64,000 bases of DNA from Roseibacterium beibuensis (GCF_039542305.1 NZ_BAABHW010000004.1:289400-353399), one strand, 5' to 3'. Numbered from the stretch's first letter, positions 26,946-36,732 are shown. Made by a program: numbers and translations. The notes: generated by a model not told the origin, from the letters alone.

Positions 26946-27941
26946 TCAGACCCCCGCGTAATCGACGGACGTCCGCTGCCCGCTCTTGGCCGCTTTGGCC
27001 ACGGCGGCGGCTACGGCCAGGGATTTCACACCATCGACCCCATCGGCAGAGGGCCGCCCCTTGCCGTTGGCCGCGTCATGGAAAAGGCCAAGGGATCGCG
27101 CATAAAGGTTGTGCGTCTCGAAGGGAATATCCTCTTCGCCCGCCTCGGTCCGCAGGGTGATTTCTCCAACGGGTCGCTGCGTCATGACGTTCTTCGCAAC
27201 GATCGAGCCCTTGGTGCCATGCACCTCGAAGCCCGAACTGGTGAAGCGGTGGGTGAAACTTTCATGCGTCAGCACCTGCACACCGGACGGCATCGCCCAG
27301 ACGGACATCACGCTGTCTTCCACGCCCTGCCCGAGGCCGCTTGCGGTTTGCATCGCCACGACCTCGGCCGGGTCCTCGCCCAGATGGAACCGGACGGTAT
27401 CGGCGTCATGGACCGCGATATCGGGGATCACGCCGCCCCCTGCCTCGGGATTGTCGATGCGCCAGCCCTGCAGGTGCAGCGGCAGGTAGACGGCGTGGAA
27501 CACCCGAACCGACAGAACATCGCCGATGCGGCCCGATTGCACGAGGTCCCGCATCGCCAGATGGCTGCCGGCGTTGCGCAGATGGTGGTTGGTGCCAAAG
27601 GTCAGGCCCGCATCCGCGGCAGCGCGCACCATCGCCGCCGCATCGGCCACCGTCATCGCCAGCGGCTTTTCACACAGCACGTGCTTGCCCGCCGCAATCG
27701 CGGCCATGGCCTGCGCGAAATGCTTTTCATTGGTGGTCGAGATGTAGACCGCGTCGATATCGCCATCGAGCAGCGCGTCCAGGTCGCTTACCCCCACGGG
27801 AATATCATGCTCGGCGGCGTAGCTTTCGGCGCGGTCGGTGCTGGAACTCAGGACAGAGGCCACCTCGCCGCCAGCGGCGCGAATTGCACCGATCATGTGT
27901 TCAGATGCGATTGTACTGGCACCGATCAAACCCCAGCGCAT
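26946..27941 (-). CDS. Gfo/Idh/MocA-family oxidoreductase
   Basis: 331 aa. Rossmann motif WGLIGASTIASEHMIGAIRA at the N terminus, the family motif CEKPLAMTVADA around residue 90, and a C-terminal substrate domain (GGGVIPDIAVHDADTVRFHLG). These enzymes oxidise or reduce sugars, inositols and related polyols with NAD(P). The start at 27941 is chosen because the longer frame to 28064 crosses the operators. First gene of the operon, preceded by two copies of the shared operator. Confidence 0.9.
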   Translation of the reverse strand: MRWGLIGASTIASEHMIGAIRAAGGEVASVLSSSTDRAESYAAEHDIPVGVSDLDALLDGDIDAVYISTTNEKHFAQAMAAIAAGKHVLCEKPLAMTVADAAAMVRAAADAGLTFGTNHHLRNAGSHLAMRDLVQSGRIGDVLSVRVFHAVYLPLHLQGWRIDNPEAGGGVIPDIAVHDADTVRFHLGEDPAEVVAMQTASGLGQGVEDSVMSVWAMPSGVQVLTHESFTHRFTSSGFEVHGTKGSIVAKNVMTQRPVGEITLRTEAGEEDIPFETHNLYARSLGLFHDAANGKGRPSADGVDGVKSLAVAAAVAKAAKSGQRTSVDYAGV

Positions 27942-27964
27942 GGCGTCCTCCGTTCCGGGTTGCA

Positions 27965-27982
27965 AATTGGATCGTTCCAATT
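27965..27982. promoter_or_regulatory. LacI-type operator, copy 2 (AATTGGATCGTTCCAATT)
   Basis: An 18 bp palindrome with eight of nine pairs matched, centred on C27973/G27974, beginning 24 bp upstream of the Gfo/Idh start. Fourteen central bases (ATTGGATCGTTCCAAT without flanks) match the operator at 17492-17509, including the asymmetric T/T pair next to the centre. Confidence 0.78.
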
Positions 27983-27990
27983 GAACCGTT

Positions 27991-28008
27991 TTCTGGATCG
28001 TTCCAAAA
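27991..28008. promoter_or_regulatory. LacI-type operator, copy 3 (core TGGATCGTTCCA)
   Basis: Core TGGATCGTTCCA at 27994-28005, centred 26 bp from copy 2. The outer arms are weaker than in copies 1 and 2 (one extra mismatch at C27993/A28006). The close tandem spacing suggests cooperative binding at the Gfo/Idh operon promoter. Confidence 0.7.
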
Positions 28009-28091
28009 ATATTGTCAAGCTGCGTGTTGATCTGCCGGCATCCACCTTCGGCTGGCCATGGCACAGACGTGTTCAGCCGCCTCCCTGCACG

Positions 28092-28937
28092 TCAGGCCAC
28101 ATACGCCCCGCATTTCGTCAGCCGCGCCTCGAAATCCGCGATACGGCCACGCGCCTCTTTCGAGGTGGAGACCATGCGGGCGATCAGCGCCTCGGCCAAT
28201 GCGAAATAGGCAAGCAAGCTGGGCAAGGCCTGGGGGCCATCCATCTTGGGGGTCAGGACGATCTCGGCGCCGTCGGCCAAGGGCGACGAATAAAGATCCG
28301 TAATGGCAAGGATGCGTGCGCCGCGCGACTTCGCGATCTCATGGGCGCGAACGGCCTCGGCGGAATAGAACGAGTAGGAAATCGGCACCACCACATCGTT
28401 CGGCCCGGTCGCGGTCAAAGTGTCGGCGATCGCGCCAGGCTCGGCCGGGGTCGCGGCAAAATTGGCAAAGGCCATTCGGCCCGTATAGGACAGGTAATGC
28501 GCAATCGAATAGCAGCTGCGCACCCCGACGCAATGGATCTGCCGCGCCGACAGCAACAGGCTCGCTGCCTGGTCCACGCGCTCAACCGTCTCGGGATCGA
28601 ACAGCGCACCGAGATTCGATTGCGCCGCCCCGGCCAAGGCATCGAACAGCGCACCCTTCTCGGTGTCCCGCAGGCGGGCGGCGCGGTCGGCATAGCTGTC
28701 CTCTCCACCGCGCAAAGCCTGTTGAAACGCCAGGCGGCAGGCTTCGTACCCATCAAAGCCCAAGGCCCGTGCAAGCCGGAACACCGTGTTCGGGTTCACA
28801 TCAGCGAATTCGGCCAGGCCGCGCACGGAATGAAAGGCCATTTCTTCCGGGTGCTTCTGCGCCCATTTTGCCAACTCGGCCACGCGGGGTGACGCGCCCC
28901 TTGCGATCTCCGCCAGCGCGCGGCGCAACGTGTCCAT
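28092..28937 (-). CDS. RpiR-family transcriptional regulator (HTH + SIS domain)
   Basis: 281 aa from ATG 28937 (MDTLRRALAEIARG). A TTG at 28973 could extend it by 12 residues, but that would place a perfect palindrome inside the gene. N-terminal RpiR helix-turn-helix (AFHSVRGLAEFADVNPNTVFRLARALG) and a C-terminal SIS domain (IHCVGVRSCYSIAHYLSY ... NDVVVPISYSFYSAEAV) that normally binds a phosphosugar. Divergent from the TAXI-TRAP operon and probably its regulator, though the catabolic operon to the left is also close. Confidence 0.88.
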   Translation of the reverse strand: MDTLRRALAEIARGASPRVAELAKWAQKHPEEMAFHSVRGLAEFADVNPNTVFRLARALGFDGYEACRLAFQQALRGGEDSYADRAARLRDTEKGALFDALAGAAQSNLGALFDPETVERVDQAASLLLSARQIHCVGVRSCYSIAHYLSYTGRMAFANFAATPAEPGAIADTLTATGPNDVVVPISYSFYSAEAVRAHEIAKSRGARILAITDLYSSPLADGAEIVLTPKMDGPQALPSLLAYFALAEALIARMVSTSKEARGRIADFEARLTKCGAYVA

Positions 28938-28960
28938 CGATGTGTGGCTCTCCGTGACGG

Positions 28961-28974
28961 CTTGACTAGTCAAG
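28961..28974. promoter_or_regulatory. Perfect 14 bp palindrome CTTGACTAGTCAAG
   Basis: A perfect dyad in the 174 bp region between rpiR (28937) and the TRAP binding-protein gene (29112), 24 bp upstream of the rpiR ATG. It is a strong candidate operator for RpiR autoregulation and for the divergent TRAP promoter. Confidence 0.6.
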
Positions 28975-29111
28975 CTCTATCCCTCCCGTTTCTGCGACTT
29001 GCCTCGCTGATGAAACAGTTGATTGCAGATCTTGACCTCAGGCAACCATTTGTTTCACTGTTCGCAGGTCTCGTGGCCCGATGGGCCGCGCAATCGACAG
29101 GGAGAGTACTC

Positions 29112-30080
29112 ATGAAAAAGCACGTTCTCGGTGGCCTTGTGGCCATCGCCGGCGCGGTTGCGGCCGGTGGCGCTACGGCCCAGGAAACCTTCATCACCAT
29201 CGGCACCGGTGGCGTGACCGGGGTTTACTACCCCACCGGCGGCGCGATCTGCCGCCTCGTGAACCGTGGCCGGTCCGAGCACGGCATCCGCTGCGGCGTC
29301 GAATCGACCGCAGGCTCGGTGTTCAACATCAACGCCATTCGCGGCGGTGAACTGGAATTCGGCGTGGCCCAGTCCGACTGGCAGTACCACGCGTTCAACG
29401 GCACCTCGCGCTTCGAAGAGCAGGGTCCGTTCGAAGAGCTTCGCGCCGTCTTCTCGGTGCACCCGGAGCCCTTCACGGTTGTCGCCCGCGCCGATGCCGG
29501 CATCGAGAACTTCGAAGACCTGCAGGGCATGCGTGTGAACGTCGGCAACCCCGGCTCGGGTCAGCGCGGCACGATGGAAGTGCTGATGGCCGAATTGGGC
29601 TGGACGATGGATGACTTCTCGGTCGCGTCCGAACTGCAAGCCGCCGAGCAGAGCCAGGCGCTGTGCGACAACAACATCGACGCGATGATCTACACCGTCG
29701 GCCACCCCTCCGGCTCGATCCAGGAAGCCACCACCGCCTGTGACAGCGTTCTGGTGAACGTCACCGGCGAAGCGGTCGACGCGCTGGTCGAAGCCAACCC
29801 GTTCTACCGCACCGCCACGATCCCCGGCGGCATGTATCGCGGCAATGACGAAGACACGACGACCTTCGGCGTCGGCGCAACTTTCGTCACCTCGGCGGAC
29901 GTGCCCGAAGAGGTCGTCTACCAGGTCGTTCGCGCGATCTTCGAGGACATCGACCAGTTCCGGGGCCTGCACCCGGCCTTCGCCAACCTCGATCCGGCGG
30001 AAATGGCCAATGACGGCCTGTCGGCCCCGCTGCACCCGGGTGCCGAGCGTTACTATCGCGAAGCCGGCCTGATCGAATGA
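29112..30080 (+). CDS. TAXI-family TRAP transporter substrate-binding protein
   Basis: 322 aa with a clear signal peptide (MKKHVLGGLVAIAGAVAAGG, cleavage near ATAQ). The mature N terminus ETFITIGTGGVTGVYYPTGG and the GVESTAGSVFNINAIRGGELEFG region are diagnostic of the TAXI (TRAP-associated extracytoplasmic immunogenic) family. AGGGAGAG 7-8 bases upstream of ATG 29112 supports this start over the upstream in-frame one at 28944. It delivers ligand to the fused permease encoded next. TAXI ligands are often glutamate-like or other small acids, but this one is unknown. Confidence 0.95.
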   Translation: MKKHVLGGLVAIAGAVAAGGATAQETFITIGTGGVTGVYYPTGGAICRLVNRGRSEHGIRCGVESTAGSVFNINAIRGGELEFGVAQSDWQYHAFNGTSRFEEQGPFEELRAVFSVHPEPFTVVARADAGIENFEDLQGMRVNVGNPGSGQRGTMEVLMAELGWTMDDFSVASELQAAEQSQALCDNNIDAMIYTVGHPSGSIQEATTACDSVLVNVTGEAVDALVEANPFYRTATIPGGMYRGNDEDTTTFGVGATFVTSADVPEEVVYQVVRAIFEDIDQFRGLHPAFANLDPAEMANDGLSAPLHPGAERYYREAGLIE

Positions 30081-30107
30081 TCTGCGGCAGCCTCGCCTGA
30101 GGGTATT

Positions 30108-30140
30108 GCCCGGAGCCGCACACGCGGCTCCGGGCTTTTT
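30108..30140 (+). terminator. Intrinsic terminator/attenuator between TRAP genes
   Basis: A perfect 12 bp stem (GCCCGGAGCCGC at 30108-30119 with GCGGCTCCGGGC at 30124-30135) with a 4-base loop, followed by TTTTT. It lies 28 bp after the binding-protein stop and 50 bp before the permease start. It probably lets only part of the transcript continue into the permease, giving excess binding protein. Confidence 0.88.
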
Positions 30141-30189
30141 GTTTCGGAACGATCGACCGGCATCCTGGCCGGAAACCGGGGGAACGCGC

Positions 30190-32835
30190 ATGACGAACGG
30201 CAACGAACAGCAACAGGCCGGTGGCCGCCAGTTCAGCGACGAAGAACTTCAGGATCTCGTCGCCTCCAGCGATAGCGGCGCGCGCGACCCGGATAATCGC
30301 GGTGTTGCGTTGCTGATCGCCGGTTTGGCGCTGGCCTGGTCGCTGTTCCAGCTCTGGATCGCGCAGCCGCAGCTTTGGTTCGCCGAGTATATCCCCGCGC
30401 TCAACTCGTCGCAGACGCGGCCGATCCACCTGACCTTCGCGATCGTTCTGGCGTTCCTCGCCTATCCGGCGTTCAAATCCTCCCCCCGCCACCGCATCCC
30501 GATTGCCGACTGGGTTCTTGCGATCGTTGGCGGTGGTTCGGCCTTCTACGTTTTTCTTTTCTCCGACACGCTGGCCCTGACCGCGCGCTCCGGCCTGCCG
30601 ACGCAGACGCAGGTCATCATTGGCGCGATCGGCCTTCTGGTGCTGTTGGAGGCCAGCCGCCGCGCGCTTGGCCCGGCCCTGACGATCGTCGGCTCGATCT
30701 TCCTGCTTTATGCCTACATGGGCACCGGCTGGCTGATCCCCGAACTGATCGAGCATGAAGGTCTCAGCTTTACCGCGCTGATGAACGCTCAATGGCTGGA
30801 TACCGCGGGCGTCTTCGGCATTCCGTTGGGCGTCTCAACAGCGTTTGTCTTCCTTTTCGTTCTTTTTGGCTCACTTCTCGACAAAGCAGGCGCGGGCAAT
30901 TACTTCATCAAGCTCGCCTTCGCGGGCCTCGGCCACCTGCGCGGCGGCCCGGCCAAGGCGGCGGTTGTCGGCTCGGCCATGACGGGCCTGATCTCGGGCT
31001 CCTCCATCGCCAACGTGGTTACGACCGGCACCTTCACGATCCCGCTGATGAAACGTGTGGGTTTCACCAATGAACAGGCGGGCTCGGTCGAGGTGGCAAG
31101 CTCCGTGAACGGCCAGATCATGCCGCCCGTCATGGGCGCCGCGGCCTTCCTGATGGTCGAATTCATCGGCATTTCCTACGTCGAGGTCATCAAGCACGCC
31201 TTCATCCCGGCGGTGATTTCCTACATCGCGCTGGTCTACATCGTGCACCTCGAAGCCCTGAAAAAGGACATGCCTGCCTTGGGTGAGGCCAAGAGCTTCA
31301 TCGGCATGCTGGTCAAGTTTTTCATCGGTTTCGCCGTCGCTGGCGCCGCCTTTACCGCGCTGATCTACGGCGTCGGAGCCTTGCGCGCCGTCGCCCCGGC
31401 GCTGGCCGGCCCGGTGATGATGGCGGTTCTGCTTGGCGTCTATGCCCTCCTCGTCGCTGTTGCAGCCCGCCGTCCAGACCTCGAAGTCGACGATCCGAAC
31501 GATCCCGAGATCAAGCTGCCGACCGTGAAAGAGGTCTATGCCACGGGCCTGCACTACATCCTGCCCATCGTGGTGCTGGTCTGGTTCCTGATGGTCGAAC
31601 GCCAGAGCCCGGCGAAGTCGGCCTTTTACGCAACCGCCCTCATGCTGCTGATCATCGTCACCCAGCGCCCGCTCAAGGCCATTTTCCGCGGGCAAGGCGG
31701 GCAGATGGTGTCCGAGTTCAAGGGCGGCCTTGCCGACCTGCTGGACGGGCTGATCGCGGGTGCACGCAACATGATCGGCATTGGCGTGGCCACGGCTGCC
31801 GCCGGTATCATCGTTGCGACGGTCACGAAAACACCCATCGGCACGGAACTGGCCGGGCTGGTGGAGCAGCTTTCCGGCGGCGTGCTGATCGTGATGCTGA
31901 TGCTCGTCGGCCTGTTCTCGCTGATCCTCGGGATGGGGCTGCCGACCACGGCGAACTATATCGTGGTGTCGTCCCTGATGGCCTCGGTCGTGGTTTCGCT
32001 CGGTGCGCAAGAAGGACTGATCGTCCCGCTTATCGCGGCGCACCTCTTCGTCTTCTATTTCGGCATCATGGCCGACGTGACGCCACCCGTCGGGCTGGCG
32101 AGTTTCGCGGCCGCCGCCGTGTCGGGGGGCGATCCGATCCGGACGGGCTTTACCGCCTTCTTCTACAGCCTGCGGACCGTCGCGCTGCCGTTCCTGTTCA
32201 TCTTCAACCCGACGCTGATCCTTTACGGCGTGGACCTGGGCACGACGGCGGGCATCCTTCAGGCCGTTTCGGTCTTCGTGATCGCGACCTTCGCCATGCT
32301 GCTCTTCGCGGCAGCGACCCAAGGCTATTTCCTGGCCCGGTCGCGCATCTACGAGAGCGCGGCGCTTTTGCTGGTGGCCTTTACCCTGTTCGTGCCGAAT
32401 GTGTGGTTGAACATGGTGCAGCCGCCCTTCCGGGACGTGCCCCCCATCCAGTTCGAAGAAGCCCTCGCCGATGCGACGGAGGGCAGCCGCCTGCGGGTCG
32501 AGGTTGAAGGCCCCGATTTCGACACCGGGGAAACCACCTCGCTCACCCTGCCCATCGACATCGCAGCCGGAAGTGCGGCCGAGCGGCTGGACGCCACCGG
32601 CCTTCTGCTCTTTCCCGATGGCGAGGTGATGCGCCTCGATGAGCCGATGTTCGGAACCGACGCCGCCGAGGCGCTGGCCGATTTCGATTTCTACGCCGAC
32701 GACCCGGTGACACTGGCCTCGGTCCTTGTGCCGCGTGACCGGATGCCGGCGCAGATCTTCTACATTCCTGCGTTGCTGCTGCTGGGTCTGGTGATCCTGT
32801 TGCAGCGGCGGCGCCAGACCAAACCGGCCTTCTGA
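30190..32835 (+). CDS. TRAP transporter fused permease (DctQ-DctM, TAXI type)
   Basis: 881 aa. A charged N terminus (MTNGNEQQQAGGRQ) precedes many hydrophobic spans covering the fused small (4TM) and large (12TM) subunits. Landmarks are VGSAMTGLISGSSIANVVTTG, EVASSVNGQIMPPVMGAAAF and MGLPTTANYIVVSSLMAS. After the transport core there is a predicted extracytoplasmic domain (about residues 740-855, VEVEGPDFDTGETTSL) and a final C-terminal helix. Secondary Na- or H-driven uptake with the TAXI protein. Confidence 0.93.
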   Translation: MTNGNEQQQAGGRQFSDEELQDLVASSDSGARDPDNRGVALLIAGLALAWSLFQLWIAQPQLWFAEYIPALNSSQTRPIHLTFAIVLAFLAYPAFKSSPRHRIPIADWVLAIVGGGSAFYVFLFSDTLALTARSGLPTQTQVIIGAIGLLVLLEASRRALGPALTIVGSIFLLYAYMGTGWLIPELIEHEGLSFTALMNAQWLDTAGVFGIPLGVSTAFVFLFVLFGSLLDKAGAGNYFIKLAFAGLGHLRGGPAKAAVVGSAMTGLISGSSIANVVTTGTFTIPLMKRVGFTNEQAGSVEVASSVNGQIMPPVMGAAAFLMVEFIGISYVEVIKHAFIPAVISYIALVYIVHLEALKKDMPALGEAKSFIGMLVKFFIGFAVAGAAFTALIYGVGALRAVAPALAGPVMMAVLLGVYALLVAVAARRPDLEVDDPNDPEIKLPTVKEVYATGLHYILPIVVLVWFLMVERQSPAKSAFYATALMLLIIVTQRPLKAIFRGQGGQMVSEFKGGLADLLDGLIAGARNMIGIGVATAAAGIIVATVTKTPIGTELAGLVEQLSGGVLIVMLMLVGLFSLILGMGLPTTANYIVVSSLMASVVVSLGAQEGLIVPLIAAHLFVFYFGIMADVTPPVGLASFAAAAVSGGDPIRTGFTAFFYSLRTVALPFLFIFNPTLILYGVDLGTTAGILQAVSVFVIATFAMLLFAAATQGYFLARSRIYESAALLLVAFTLFVPNVWLNMVQPPFRDVPPIQFEEALADATEGSRLRVEVEGPDFDTGETTSLTLPIDIAAGSAAERLDATGLLLFPDGEVMRLDEPMFGTDAAEALADFDFYADDPVTLASVLVPRDRMPAQIFYIPALLLLGLVILLQRRRQTKPAF

Positions 32836-32848
32836 AGGAGGGGCGCGC

Positions 32849-33280
32849 ATGTATAAGAAAATCCTGTTGCCCGTGGACCTGTCCGCGGAACATTCATGGG
32901 CCAAGGCCCTGCCGACCGCGCTCCGCCTGGCCGGCCCGGAAGACGGCGTTCTGCATGTCGTGACGGTGGTTCCCGATTTCGGGATGTCGGTTGTCGGCAC
33001 GTTTTTCGAGAAAGGCTACGAGGACAAGGCGCTCACCCATGTGGGCGAGGAACTTAAGGCTTGGGTGGCCCAGCATGTCCCGGCGGATGTCGAGGTGCAC
33101 CCCCATGTCCTTCTGGGCCGCGTTTATGACGAGGTCATCTCGGCGGCGAACCGGCTCGACGTGGATGCCATCGTGCTGGCCTCCCATCGGCCTGAACTGA
33201 GTGACTACCTGATCGGCCCGAATGCGGCGCGCATCGTGCGCCATGCCAGGCAATCTGTTTTCGTGGTACGGGAGGGCTGA
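32849..33280 (+). CDS. Universal stress protein (UspA fold)
   Basis: 143 aa, starting MYKKILLPVDLSAEHSWAKAL with the usual Usp first strand. The C-terminal half ends in a SVFVVREG strand. The ATP-binding G-x2-G-x9-G-S/T motif is not canonical (SDYLIGPNAARIVRHARQS), so it may bind nucleotide weakly. GGAGG 9 bases upstream. It lies 13 bp after the TRAP permease; Usp genes are often found with TRAP transporters (as TeaD is with TeaABC), where they modulate transport. Confidence 0.88.
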   Translation: MYKKILLPVDLSAEHSWAKALPTALRLAGPEDGVLHVVTVVPDFGMSVVGTFFEKGYEDKALTHVGEELKAWVAQHVPADVEVHPHVLLGRVYDEVISAANRLDVDAIVLASHRPELSDYLIGPNAARIVRHARQSVFVVREG

Positions 33281-33284
33281 CGCG

Positions 33285-34610
33285 ATGGCCAACCATGTGT
33301 TCGGGCGCGGCTCCGGCGCATTGCCGACCGCGACACGGGGCGAAGGCTGCTACATCTATGACGAAGCGGGCCGCGCCTATCTGGATGGATCGGGCGGGGC
33401 CGCCGTGTCCTGCCTTGGCCATTCCGATGAGACCGTGCGCGCGGCGATCCATGCACAGCTTGACCAGATCGCCTTTGCCCATACCGGGTTCTTCACGTCC
33501 GAACCGGCCGAGGCCCTGGCCGACAAACTGATCGCCCATGCCCCCGACGGGATCGACCGTGTCTACCTGCTGTCCGGCGGGTCCGAAGCGGTCGAAGCCG
33601 CGATCAAGCTGGCGCGCCAATATGCATTGGAGATTGGCCAACCAGGCCGCCATCGCATCATCGCAAGGCGGCAAAGCTATCACGGCAACACGCTGGGGGC
33701 GCTTGCCGCAGGCGGCAACGCCTGGCGGCGCGAGAAATACGCCCCGCTCCTGATGGAGACGTATCACATCGATCCGTGCTTCGAGTATCACCACCGCCAC
33801 GACGGGGAGAGCCTTGAGGATTACGGCCAGCGCGCGGCACAGGCCCTCGAGGATGAGATCCAGCGCCTCGGCCCCGAAACGGTGCTGGCCTTCATCGCCG
33901 AACCGGTCGTCGGCGCGACCGCTGGCGCCGTGCCTTCGGCGGGGGATTATTTCAAACATATCCGCGAGATCTGCGACCGGCACGGTGTGCTTCTGATCCT
34001 CGACGAGGTCATGTGCGGCATGGGGCGGACAGGCACCTTCTTCGCTTGCGAGCAGGACGGCGTCGCGCCCGATATCGTGACCATCGCCAAAGGCCTTGGC
34101 GCCGGCTATGCCCCGATCGGCGCGATGCTGTCCTCGGCGCGGATCTTCAACGCAATCGCCCAAGGGTCCGGCAGCTTCCAGCATGGCCACACCTATCATG
34201 GCCACCCGCTGGCCGCCGCCGCCGGGAACGCCGTGGTCAGCCGCATCCTCGACGACGGGCTGTTGCCGCAGGTGCGCGACCGCGGTGACGCCCTCGAAGC
34301 GGCCTTGCGGCAGCGGTTCGGCCAACACCCCCATGTTGGCGATATCCGCGGGCGCGGCCTGTTCCGTGGCATCGAACTGGTCGAGGATCGCGATACGAAA
34401 CAGAGTTTCGATCCAAGCCGCAAACTGAACGCAAAGGTCAAGAAGGCCGCCATGGACGAAGGCCTGATCTGTTACCCGGCGGGCGGAACGGTGGATGGAC
34501 GCGTCGGGGATCACGTCCTGCTCGCGCCGCCCTTCATCATCAGCGAGGATCAGATCGGAGAACTGGTCGACAAACTGTCCAATGCCCTCGATCGGGCGCT
34601 GGCCGCGTAG
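33285..34610 (+). CDS. Class III PLP-dependent aminotransferase
   Basis: 441 aa from ATG 33285, 4 bp after usp. Class III features: GEGCYIYDEAGRAYLDGSGG at the N terminus, AAIKLARQY, RRQSYHGNTLGALA, DEVMCGMGRTGTFFA, and the PLP Schiff-base Lys in TIAKGLGAGYAP around residue 270. It transfers an amino group from an omega-amino acid, amine or similar donor. In operon with the TRAP transporter and ArgE-like deacetylase, it likely deaminates the imported compound. Annotated only to class level. Confidence 0.9.
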   Translation: MANHVFGRGSGALPTATRGEGCYIYDEAGRAYLDGSGGAAVSCLGHSDETVRAAIHAQLDQIAFAHTGFFTSEPAEALADKLIAHAPDGIDRVYLLSGGSEAVEAAIKLARQYALEIGQPGRHRIIARRQSYHGNTLGALAAGGNAWRREKYAPLLMETYHIDPCFEYHHRHDGESLEDYGQRAAQALEDEIQRLGPETVLAFIAEPVVGATAGAVPSAGDYFKHIREICDRHGVLLILDEVMCGMGRTGTFFACEQDGVAPDIVTIAKGLGAGYAPIGAMLSSARIFNAIAQGSGSFQHGHTYHGHPLAAAAGNAVVSRILDDGLLPQVRDRGDALEAALRQRFGQHPHVGDIRGRGLFRGIELVEDRDTKQSFDPSRKLNAKVKKAAMDEGLICYPAGGTVDGRVGDHVLLAPPFIISEDQIGELVDKLSNALDRALAA

Positions 34611-34651
34611 TCGACGAAACCCATCTGCCAGAGACACGCAGGGACATACCG

Positions 34652-35818
<1,167 letters not shown>

Positions 35819-35864
35819 ACGTGAAACTTTCATGACAGCGCGGATCTTAGCTTGTCCGCACTCA

Positions 35865-35888
35865 ATAATTCGATAATTTCCGAATTAT
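35865..35888 (+). promoter_or_regulatory. ArsR-type operator overlapping the arsR-arsC start codon
   Basis: ATAATTCG (35865-35872) and CGAATTAT (35881-35888) form a perfect 8 bp inverted repeat with an 8-base spacer, in an AT-rich context typical of ArsR/SmtB operators. The right arm contains the first two bases of the ATG at 35887. Binding would directly block initiation of the arsenic operon, and no Shine-Dalgarno sequence is visible in front of the ATG. Confidence 0.72.
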
Positions 35889-36732
35889 GGAAAATTTGAT
35901 TCCCGACCGCCTAACGATTCTAGGCCATCCGCAGCGGCTGGCGATCTTTCGCCTATTGATGCGCCGTTACCCCGACCGGGTTTCGGCGGGTGAGATCGCC
36001 GAGGTGCTGGATATCAAGCCGAGCACGCTTTCGGGCTACCTTGCGTCGCTGGTCCACGCGGACTTGGTCACACAGGACCGGGTCAGCCGGTCACTGCTCT
36101 ACGCCATCAACATGACAGAGGTACGAAAGACGCTCGATTACCTGGTGACGGATTGTTGCCGGGGACGGGCCGACCTCTGCCTGCCGCCACTTTCGCCCCC
36201 CGAGCCACAGGAGCCCGCCATGTCGGCCCGCAAATTTAACGTCCTGTTCATCTGCACGGGAAATTCAGCCCGTTCGATCTTTGCCGAAGCCCTACTCCGC
36301 GCCGAGGCGGGTGACCGGTTCAACGCCTACTCCGCCGGCACGAAACCCTATTCGGAACTGAACCCCTTCGCCTTGCAAGTTTTGGCCGACAAGGGCCACG
36401 ACACCTCGGTTCTTCGGTCCAAGAACATCGCGGAGTTTCAGGGCGATGACGCGCCGGTGATGGATTTCGTCTTCACAGTCTGCAACCAGGCCGCGAACGA
36501 GGACTGTCCGGCTTGGAAGGGCCAACCCGTCAGCGCCCATTGGGGCATGACCGACCCGGTCACGGCCGAGGGCACCGACGCCCAGAAATCGCTGGCCTTC
36601 CAACAGGCCTATGGCGCGCTTCGCAACCGCATCCGCGCTTTCGCCGCCCTGCCGGTCGATGCACTGGACCGGATTTCGCTACAAAAAGCGGTGGACGATA
36701 TCGGCCGCACGACCGAGGAGACCTCCGCATGA
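35887..36732 (+). CDS. ArsR repressor-arsenate reductase (LMW-PTP) fusion protein
   Basis: 281 aa fusion. Residues 1-90 form an ArsR winged-helix domain (HPQRLAIFRLL, VSAGEIAEVLDIKPSTLSGY). A Cys cluster (C90, C91, C97; TDCCRGRADLC) may sense As(III). Residues 115-250 form a low-molecular-weight phosphatase-type arsenate reductase with the catalytic CTGNSAR loop (C123-R129) and the HWGMTDP aspartate loop. It would both sense and reduce arsenate. The start has no visible ribosome site, suggesting leaderless translation. Overlaps the GAPDH gene by ATGA. Confidence 0.93.
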   Translation: MENLIPDRLTILGHPQRLAIFRLLMRRYPDRVSAGEIAEVLDIKPSTLSGYLASLVHADLVTQDRVSRSLLYAINMTEVRKTLDYLVTDCCRGRADLCLPPLSPPEPQEPAMSARKFNVLFICTGNSARSIFAEALLRAEAGDRFNAYSAGTKPYSELNPFALQVLADKGHDTSVLRSKNIAEFQGDDAPVMDFVFTVCNQAANEDCPAWKGQPVSAHWGMTDPVTAEGTDAQKSLAFQQAYGALRNRIRAFAALPVDALDRISLQKAVDDIGRTTEETSA

